18,705 nucleotides of DNA from assembly GCA_027031185.1 (NCBI GenBank), contig JALVEF010000009.1, positions 1-18,705 of the forward strand, given 5' to 3'. Shown here one piece after another: positions 14,035 through 18,705 of this stretch. This stretch comes from Saprospiraceae bacterium. GTDB lineage: Bacteria; Bacteroidota; Bacteroidia; Chitinophagales; Saprospiraceae. A program made the translations under genes and the position numbers. Positions within the stretch are counted from its first letter, which is position 1. The number at the start of each line of letters is the position of its first letter. Under the pieces are notes generated by a model, which did not search any database, was not told the DNA's origin, and worked only from the letters and a program-made list of their open reading frames with translations.

Positions 14035-15329
14035 AGGCATCCGCCATCCACCGCCAAATCCTGAAGCTGGCCATCCCCAATATTCTCACCAATATTTCGG
14101 TTCCCATGCTCAGCAGTGTGGATACGGCCCTGATGGGGCGATTCTCCGCACTCCACCTCGGGGCTGTCGGCCTGGGTTCCATGATTTTTAACTTCGTGTA
14201 TTGGAACTTCGGCTTCTTGCGCATGGGCACCGTGGGCCTGACAGCCCAGGCCTACGGGGCCGGGGACAACAGCCGGATAGTCCATACTTTCCTCCGGGCC
14301 TTACTATTGGCTACCGCCCTGTCCCTATTGATCCTCCTGCTGCAGACACCGCTTCGCGAACTGATGGTCCGACTCATGCAAGTAAATGAAACCCTACGAC
14401 CGAAGGTCGTAAACTATTTTAATATCAGGATTTGGGCCGCGCCGGCAACGATGGCATTATATGCACTGACGGGCTTCTTCTTCGGGATGCAAAACGTGTG
14501 GTACCCCCTGTGGTTGACTATTTTCATCAACGTGGTCAATATCGGGACGAGCTACGGCCTGGTGCGATACGGGGGCATGGAGGTGGACGGCGTCGCCTGG
14601 GGGACCGTAACGGCCCAATACGCCGGTCTGATAGCAGCTATGATTTTATTCACTTTTCGCTACGGCCACTTGCTCCGCCATTTCAGGCGCAAGACCTTGC
14701 TTCAATTGGAAGCTGTCGCAGCCTTTTTCCGGATCAACCGGGATATATTCATTCGGACACTGCTGCTCTCTACCACATTCTTTCTCTTTTACAGTTTGTC
14801 GGCACGCGCCGGTGACATTGTACTGGCTGCCAACGTCGTGCTTTTGCAATTTCTCAACTGGATGTCCTTCGGAGTGGACGGATTCGCTTACGCGGCCGAA
14901 GCACTTGTAGGCAAGTACAAAGGTGCGCGCCGGACCGGTCTGCTGCACAAGACCATCCGGTATGTCTTTTACTGGGGCATGGGCCTGGCATTGATATACG
15001 CCGGCGTGTACGCCTGGTGGGGCGACTCGCTGCTGCGCCTTTTTACCGGCCAACAAGACGTACAGCAGGCGGCCCGGCAATTGCTGTTTTGGACCGTCTT
15101 GCTGCCCGTGGCAGGCACGCCATCTTATATTTGGGACGGGGTCTATATCGGCCTCACGGACTCAGCCGGCATGCGGGACACCATGCTTGTCGCCTTTATG
15201 ATCTTTCTGGCCACCTATTATTTGAGTGCCGGAATGGGTGCGCACCGGCTCTGGTTGGCGCTGGCGGTCTTCCTGCTGGTGCGCGGCGCCGGCCAATGGT
15301 GGCTATACCATCGCCGCACGCGGGCCTAA
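14031..15329 (+). CDS. MATE-family multidrug/toxin efflux protein (DinF-like)
   Basis: The 432-residue protein has about twelve hydrophobic segments arranged as two MatE halves. The first begins ILKLAIPNILTNISVPMLSSVDTALMGRF, with the typical AIP...D-A-MGR signature; the second half starts after about residue 225 (FFRINRDIFIRTLLLSTTFFLFY) and contains FLNWMSFGVDGFAYAAEALVGKYKG, which resembles the DinF branch. MATE proteins export cationic compounds by Na+ or H+ antiport at the inner membrane. It overlaps the thioredoxin-like gene by 4 nt. Its TAA overlaps the end of the convergent gene at 15326 by 3 nt, leaving no space for a terminator between them. Confidence 0.9.
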   Translation: MKASAIHRQILKLAIPNILTNISVPMLSSVDTALMGRFSALHLGAVGLGSMIFNFVYWNFGFLRMGTVGLTAQAYGAGDNSRIVHTFLRALLLATALSLLILLLQTPLRELMVRLMQVNETLRPKVVNYFNIRIWAAPATMALYALTGFFFGMQNVWYPLWLTIFINVVNIGTSYGLVRYGGMEVDGVAWGTVTAQYAGLIAAMILFTFRYGHLLRHFRRKTLLQLEAVAAFFRINRDIFIRTLLLSTTFFLFYSLSARAGDIVLAANVVLLQFLNWMSFGVDGFAYAAEALVGKYKGARRTGLLHKTIRYVFYWGMGLALIYAGVYAWWGDSLLRLFTGQQDVQQAARQLLFWTVLLPVAGTPSYIWDGVYIGLTDSAGMRDTMLVAFMIFLATYYLSAGMGAHRLWLALAVFLLVRGAGQWWLYHRRTRA

Positions 15330-16864
15330 CTATGGCCGGGCTTGAGCCGGTATTGGGCCAACAGCTCCATAGTATAGTTTATCACAATGTCGTAGGGGAT
15401 GATCTCAATGTCAAAGTTGAACTCCTCATCCGCCCCCATCGGCGTCTCTTCCAACTTGCGCAGGGCGGTCTTGGTGATCTGCAGACAATGCCCATAGACA
15501 AACTCCCGCTTGATCAATCCGATGATATAACCAAACATGATATTGGTCCGGCGCTCCAGGGGCACCTTACTCTTGGCATAGCGCCGCCGGTAGCGCTGCA
15601 ATGCTTCCTCCATCTCGTACAATGCATGGAAGTCTTCATAGGCGAGATGCCAAAAGAACTGGGCAATGCGAATGTTGGCGTTGAAACCCTCCTTATCTCG
15701 CTTGAATAGCTTGAGATTGTGGACGTAGTGACTGATGTTGTAGTGCCGGCTCTTGTATTTCCTCGGCAAGTCCAGCTTGCCGACCTTATCCAGTATCCGC
15801 ATCCACAGCAGGTACATATCCCACAGTTCGCGGTACGGCTTAGCCAGCTTGTGATACCGCCGCCGCCCGCGCACGTCGGAATAGACCTTTACCGCATAAT
15901 CATAGCGCTCCGCGTAAAAAGCCAGGGTCATCTGCGCAATTTTGAATTGAAACCAGTTAAAACTCCCAGCTTTGACCAGCTTCAGTGCCTCCTCAATACG
16001 CCGCTGGCCTTTTTCGAACTTGCGCAGATACACCTGACATTTGATCAAGTTGATATAGAAGCTGACCAGTTGACTGGGCTGGTAATTAGGCAATTCGCGC
16101 AGGCCGTCAATAGCCCGCTCCAATAGCCGCTCCGCCTCGGCGTAGTGGTACAGCGTCATCGCGCGGATGATGGGAATCACCTGCCGGTAGTAAAACAGGC
16201 GCGAGGAGCGCATCGGCACCTTCATTTTCCGCACCGCGGCAGTGTATTTGTCCAGTTTGGCGCGAAATTCTTCTGTGCGGTTCTTTTGGTGGCTGATGTC
16301 CAGGGCCAAATCAAAGTACATGCTTTCCGCCTCTTCGATGGCATCCATCAGTATCTTGTAGCTCTCAAATTTGGCCTGATATTGATCATACAAGTTTCGG
16401 TCCGCCAACACGATTGCATAAACCCGCCGCAGAATGCGGACAAGCTGGTGGGCTATGTGGTACAGCTCCGCTTCCTCGGCCCGCCTGAGCAGGCGCTTGG
16501 CCAGACTCACGCCGGACACGATGCCTCCCCGGGACAATATCACCTGGATGGCATACAATTGCCGTAGGAGCTGGGCGGGCGTGTTTCGGATCTGCGGGTC
16601 CTCTCTGTCCGCAGTCTCCCGCGCCAGGATCAGGTTGACGAGATGTTGCTGGAGTTTGTACTTGGTGCGCGCATAGATGCGCCGGGTGGCGGCCGTATTT
16701 TCACCGAACAGGGCGATAATGGCCGTGGTGTCGCTGTCCACCACTTCGCTTGCTATCAGGTGATAGAGTTTGGCGGCATAGGACCGATTGCTCCGGCCAA
16801 AGGGAGTCCTGCGACTCCGGCGGTCACCGGAATAAATCCCGATTAATTCCACTAATTGCTTCAT
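15326..16864 (-). CDS. Helical-repeat (TPR-like) protein of unknown function
   Basis: The 512-residue product has no signal peptide or membrane segment, is very basic (many Arg/Lys/Tyr) and is predicted all-helical. Helix pairs with TPR-like spacing recur, e.g. YYRQVIPIIRAMTLYHYAEA followed by ERLLERAIDGLR, then FYINLIKCQVYLRKFEKGQR and FQFKIAQMTLAFYAERYDYA. No catalytic motif is visible. The N-terminal part (ELIGIYSG, YAAKLYHLIASE, DTTAIIALFGE) recalls uncharacterised proteins of Saprospiraceae, but I cannot name a family. A cytoplasmic scaffold or regulator is the most that can be inferred. It is convergent with, and overlaps, the MATE gene. A box reading TACCTTGT on the minus strand lies at 16887-16880, just upstream of the ATG. 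Confidence 0.75.
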   Translation of the reverse strand: MKQLVELIGIYSGDRRSRRTPFGRSNRSYAAKLYHLIASEVVDSDTTAIIALFGENTAATRRIYARTKYKLQQHLVNLILARETADREDPQIRNTPAQLLRQLYAIQVILSRGGIVSGVSLAKRLLRRAEEAELYHIAHQLVRILRRVYAIVLADRNLYDQYQAKFESYKILMDAIEEAESMYFDLALDISHQKNRTEEFRAKLDKYTAAVRKMKVPMRSSRLFYYRQVIPIIRAMTLYHYAEAERLLERAIDGLRELPNYQPSQLVSFYINLIKCQVYLRKFEKGQRRIEEALKLVKAGSFNWFQFKIAQMTLAFYAERYDYAVKVYSDVRGRRRYHKLAKPYRELWDMYLLWMRILDKVGKLDLPRKYKSRHYNISHYVHNLKLFKRDKEGFNANIRIAQFFWHLAYEDFHALYEMEEALQRYRRRYAKSKVPLERRTNIMFGYIIGLIKREFVYGHCLQITKTALRKLEETPMGADEEFNFDIEIIPYDIVINYTMELLAQYRLKPGHS

Positions 16865-17193
16865 ACGGTAATGCCGTCAACAAGGTAAAAACCGCCGGTT
16901 TTTTGGGGTGACAAGGCGGCTGCCCATCCGGCAGAGTAGGGCAAAACACCACACTGTGACCTGACTGGGGACGGTAAAAGTAAGATTTTTTTAATGCTTA
17001 AACGAGGACAGAGGCGGACAGTTAAGCAAAGTCAGAATATACAAACGGCACAAATTCAAATAAAACAGATGGTTTACAAAGTGCTTTACCGGCAAGACTC
17101 GCCTAACACTTTCGCCTCGAATGCCTTGGCAATCAAGGATTTGGCGGGCAGTTTTGCGCCATTGTTTCATTTTCTAACACAAAACTTCGAATC
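16865..17193. other. Non-coding gap of 329 bp upstream of the small secreted peptide gene
   Basis: It holds the leader of the minus-strand helical-repeat gene, a 7-bp inverted repeat TGCTTAA/TTAAGCA (16995-17001 and 17022-17028), and AT-richer sequence up to the small gene at 17194. A 67-codon open frame (16994-17197) lies here but has no recognisable features. No clear TTTG...TAnnTTTG promoter for the small gene was found. Confidence 0.5.
16880..16887 (-). promoter_or_regulatory. Possible -7 box for the helical-repeat gene
   Basis: On the minus strand the site reads TACCTTGT, close to TAnnTTTG, 15 nt before the ATG. TTGT at 16914-16911 lies 23 nt further upstream, slightly more than the usual spacing. 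Confidence 0.3.
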
Positions 17194-17343
17194 ATGAAGA
17201 AAGTTTTTCTCACACTTGTTTTGGCCGCTTCTGTTGTCTTCGCTTCTAACGCACAAAATCCCGTCCATCATACACAAGACGGCTTCCAAATTCAGACCCA
17301 GACAAACTTCATCATTGTTCAAGACTGGATTTTGGGTTTCTGA
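17194..17343 (+). CDS. Small secreted peptide, 49 residues (unknown function)
   Basis: ATG at 17194 to TGA at 17341 encodes 49 residues. The first 20-21 are a textbook signal peptide (MKKVFLTLVLAASVVFASNA-Q). The mature peptide of about 29 residues starts at Gln and is rich in Gln, His and aromatic residues (QNPVHHTQDG, then FQIQTQTNFI, ending DWILGF). The Lys-Lys start, the A-x-A-like cleavage site, and a strong intrinsic terminator 23 nt after the stop argue that it is a real monocistronic gene despite its length. A mature N-terminal Gln is exactly the substrate form for a glutaminyl cyclase such as the one encoded at 5843. Function unknown; candidates are a signalling or antimicrobial peptide, or a remnant of a longer secreted protein. 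Confidence 0.65.
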   Translation: MKKVFLTLVLAASVVFASNAQNPVHHTQDGFQIQTQTNFIIVQDWILGF

Positions 17344-17365
17344 TTTGGCATTTGCACCGTCGTCA

Positions 17366-17399
17366 AAGCACCTGGAACGCCTGTTTCAGGTGCTTTTTT
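17366..17399 (+). terminator. Strong intrinsic terminator of the small peptide gene
   Basis: Arms 17366-17378 (AAGCACCTGGAAC) and 17383-17395 form a 13-bp stem (one G-U pair) with the tetraloop GCCT, followed by six T (17394-17399). This is the best classical terminator in the window. Confidence 0.9.
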
Positions 17400-17508
17400 G
17401 TGCTGTTTATCATGTTCACGGTATGGCAAAGGTAAAAAAAATTTGGAAAAGTTTGCACCAAAAACCGTGTCACAAAAATTTCTCGCGCCCAAAACTCATT
17501 TCATAAAT

Positions 17509-17523
17509 CATTGATAATCAATG
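17509..17523. promoter_or_regulatory. 15-nt palindrome (CATTGATAATCAATG)
   Basis: Two 7-nt arms CATTGAT/ATCAATG surround one central A. It sits in AT-rich sequence about 75 nt upstream of the proposed sRNA promoter and could be a regulator site; no known operator is recognised. Confidence 0.35.
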
Positions 17524-17585
17524 CTATTTTCCGATTCGCCCGCATTTTAGCGCAAAAAAGTCGGAAAAAAAAATCGGATTTGGGC

Positions 17586-17617
17586 CTTGAAAATTGATTA
17601 GTGCTCATCCATCTTTG
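17586..17617 (+). promoter_or_regulatory. Promoter candidate for a small RNA
   Basis: CTTG (17586-17589), 20 nt, then CATCTTTG (17610-17617) fits the Bacteroidota TTTG-N19-21-TAnnTTTG pattern with one mismatch in each box. No open reading frame starts shortly downstream, but a series of hairpins and a terminator do. Confidence 0.5.
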
Positions 17618-17623
17618 TCCCAG

Positions 17624-17785
17624 TGTTTTTGCCTGAAAAGTCAGGCAATGTGCTTTTTCTAAACTAGCATCTAATTGACCGCTCTTGGCATATTGGCAAA
17701 TGCGAGTGTGTCTTAGATTAGGTTGGTGATGGAAACTTACCTAAACTTACCTAATCCGGGGTTGGTGGCGCAACCCCGCTTTTTG
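17624..17785 (+). ncRNA. Candidate structured small RNA of about 160 nt
   Basis: Between the promoter-like pair at 17586-17617 and a terminator at 17757-17785 lie ordered hairpins: TTGCCTGA/TCAGGCAA with an AAAG tetraloop (17629-17648), an irregular stem with outer pairing CTAA..GAC/GTCTTAG (17671-17716), and GATTAGGT/ACCTAATC (17716-17723 with 17749-17756). The last one encloses a tandem AACTTACCTA repeat (17734-17753) whose first unit could compete for the same partner, so two registers are possible. No known family (6S, SRP, tmRNA, RNase P or a riboswitch) was recognised. Start is estimated about 7 nt after the -7 box. Confidence 0.45.
17757..17785 (+). terminator. Intrinsic terminator (end of the candidate sRNA)
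   Basis: CGGGGTTG (17757-17764) and CAACCCCG (17771-17778) form an 8-bp GC-rich stem with loop GTGGCG, followed by CTTTTTG. The T-tract is on the + strand only, which fixes the direction. Confidence 0.75.
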
Positions 17786-17799
17786 AAACCTAAGAGAGT

Positions 17800-17838
17800 C
17801 CCTGTGGCGGTGTCGTGCCATGGGGGCTTTTCTTTTGT
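17800..17838 (+). terminator. Second terminator-like hairpin downstream
   Basis: CCCTGTGGC (17800-17808) pairs with GCCATGGGG (17817-17825) over 9 bp including two G-U wobbles, followed by a pyrimidine run CTTTTCTTTT. It may be a backup terminator for the RNA above. Confidence 0.5.
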
Positions 17839-17928
17839 GGCATGGTACTATATACCCTATTCGGTGTTCGCATGACCGGCCATTGGTCATCGTAGAGTAA
17901 TGAGTTGACTCCAAAAACTCCGGCAAAA

Positions 17929-18043
17929 AACGGCCCCGCACTTACTTACTTTACAGGATTTTAGCTTTCGTCCTTCCGCACAGGCTTTTTGTATGATGAA
18001 GGCCATTTCCTCCGCACTATGGGCAAGTAAGTGCGGGACGGTT
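17929..18043. repeat. 115-bp inverted-repeat element (second repeat family)
   Basis: Arms 17929-17949 and 18023-18043 are 21 nt long with 18 complementary positions; their core is CCCGCACTTACTT. The 73-nt interior has no open frame of note. A 16-nt exact match to the right arm recurs at 7962-7977, and the bases after that site (CTTTGC versus CTTTAC, then a distant ACAGG) resemble the interior next to the left arm. The form fits a small non-autonomous element, but no target-site duplication was identified. Confidence 0.55.
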
Positions 18044-18045
18044 TT

Positions 18046-18099
18046 GCGGTTCTTCGGTTCTTCGGTTCCTCGATTCCTCGATTCTTCGTTTCTTCGATT
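18046..18099. repeat. Short degenerate tandem-repeat tract (TTCTTCG/TTCCTCG units)
   Basis: The tract consists of repeated 7-9-nt units of the type TTCTTCGGT, TTCCTCGAT and TTCTTCGTT, beginning right after the right arm of the inverted-repeat element. It is pyrimidine-rich on the + strand. No coding sense is apparent on either strand. Confidence 0.65.
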
Positions 18100-18173
18100 G
18101 ATCAAAAAGCCAGGCAGAAGAAAATTTGGCACACACTCACGCAGCGTATTTTTTCACGTGCGCTCCTAGTTCG

Positions 18174-18705
18174 TTACATAATGGTATTTTCGATAAAGGA
18201 ATGCTTTTGGGGATGATCGGTATTGAAGTGGAGTCCCCTGCTTTCTTTGCGCATAGAGGCCGATTTGGTGATAAGATAGGCCACGGTGATCAAATTGCGC
18301 AATTCGCACAATTGAGGAGAGAGCGTTGTTTCGGCGTATAGTTTTTCGGTCTCGACATAGAGCAAATGTAGCCTGTCCAGGGCCCGTTTCAGGCGAACAT
18401 CAGTACGCACGATGCCGACATAGGCGCTCATGGTATCTTTGAGTTCTTTCAGACTTTGTGTGATGAGCACCTGCTCCTTCGGTGCGGTGGTTCCTTTGGC
18501 GTCCCATTCGGGGATATTTTTTTGGATGGCGTAATCATCCACCACGCGGGAAGCATGGCGGAAGGCACGATGGGCAAATACCATGGCTTCGAGCAGAGAG
18601 TTGGATGCCAGGCGGTTGGCGCCGTGCAGGCCGGTGTAGGTCGTTTCGCCGATGGCATAGAGGCGACGGATGGAGGTGCGCCCGTATTTGTCAGTCAGGA
18701 CGCCA
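18174..18705 (-). CDS. nadB: L-aspartate oxidase NadB, C-terminal part (5' end outside window)
   Basis: The minus-strand frame is open from the window edge (18704) to a TAA at 18176-18174, giving about 177 C-terminal residues. It begins GVLTDKYGRTSIRRLYAIGE and continues TTYTGLHGANRLASNSLLEA, the FAD-binding signature of NadB/fumarate-reductase flavoproteins, with the NadB-typical GLHGANRLASNSLLEA. The C-terminal helical domain ends with MRKESRGLHFNTDHP, also diagnostic. NadB oxidises L-aspartate to iminoaspartate, the first step of de novo NAD synthesis in the cytoplasm. Many NadB proteins have ASCTGLHGAN; here the segment reads TTYTGLHGAN, a small variation. The ATG at 18584 is internal, not the start. 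Confidence 0.95.
   Translation of the reverse strand, partial: GVLTDKYGRTSIRRLYAIGETTYTGLHGANRLASNSLLEAMVFAHRAFRHASRVVDDYAIQKNIPEWDAKGTTAPKEQVLITQSLKELKDTMSAYVGIVRTDVRLKRALDRLHLLYVETEKLYAETTLSPQLCELRNLITVAYLITKSASMRKESRGLHFNTDHPQKHSFIENTIM

Larger units (their letters stand above)
17344..18173. other. Long non-coding region (830 bp) rich in structure
   Basis: Apart from the terminators, palindrome, candidate sRNA, inverted-repeat element and tandem tract listed separately, no convincing protein gene is visible. Short open frames on both strands (e.g. 17216-17506 +, 17747-17941 -, 17887-18132 -) run across terminators or low-complexity sequence and have no protein-like features. Confidence 0.6.

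Noticed and set aside
16994..17197. 67-codon frame ending with ATGA overlap on the small peptide gene
   Set aside because: Any gene starting ATGA creates such an overlap; the product has no signal peptide, domain or family resemblance. It cannot be fully excluded.
17216..17506. 96-codon frame on + after the small peptide gene start
   Set aside because: It overlaps the signal-peptide gene in another frame and reads straight through the strong terminator at 17366-17399.
17734..17753. Tandem AACTTACCTA as a relic of the palindromic repeat (arm ACCTAAAC)
   Set aside because: Only the short word ACCTAA is shared; the rest of the arm and the GCTCCT/AGCGGGT core are absent.
18046..18099. Possible CRISPR-like array
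   Set aside because: Units are 7-9 nt, degenerate and contiguous, with no spacers; it is a simple tandem tract.
17887..18132. 81-codon minus-strand frame with Asn/Arg/Glu-rich repeats
   Set aside because: It is produced by the tandem-repeat tract and the inverted-repeat element; no protein-like features outside the repeats.

Overview
The window looks like a chromosomal segment of a fairly GC-rich member of the Bacteroidota, most likely a Saprospiraceae/Lewinella-type lineage. The phylum rests on several things: an ssb-gldE-gldD gliding/type IX secretion cluster, a CarboxypepD_reg-like TonB-dependent receptor, a T9SS C-terminal sorting tail on a secreted peroxidase, start codons without Shine-Dalgarno sequences, and promoter-like TTTG...TAnnTTTG boxes. 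The family-level placement is an inference.

Left part (1-10728, all genes on +): the 3' end of a gene with a very basic Arg/Ser/Pro-rich tail; a FadL/OMPP1-type outer-membrane protein; two tandem ssb paralogues, the first without the acidic C-terminal tip and the second with it; gldE (TTG start) and gldD, overlapping as TAATG; an M28-family lipoprotein with glutaminyl-peptide cyclotransferase motifs; an isopenicillin-N-synthase-type 2OG-Fe(II) oxygenase; and a TonB-dependent receptor. The gaps between these genes carry five copies (four full, one half) of a roughly 57-bp imperfect palindrome, all in the same orientation. This repeat is the most distinctive unexplained structure in the window.

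Middle part (10729-16864): an animal-haem-type peroxidase on the minus strand with a T9SS sorting domain; divergent from it, a periplasmic thioredoxin-fold protein with a helical C-terminal half, overlapping a MATE-family efflux gene by ATGA; then a convergent minus-strand gene for a helical-repeat protein of unknown function whose end overlaps the MATE stop codon.

Right part (16865-18173) is mostly non-coding but structured. It holds a 49-codon gene for a secreted peptide with its own strong terminator, a candidate structured small RNA with promoter and terminator, a second inverted-repeat element of about 115 bp (half of which recurs near 7963), and a short tandem-repeat tract. The window ends inside nadB (L-aspartate oxidase, minus strand).

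Functionally, much of the window serves the cell envelope: outer-membrane import (OmpP1/FadL type, TonB receptor), gliding/T9SS accessory lipoprotein and membrane protein, a likely T9SS cargo, and N-terminal pyroglutamate formation, which in Bacteroidota often acts on exported proteins with Gln at the mature N-terminus. No CRISPR array, tRNA, rRNA, transposase or phage gene was seen.
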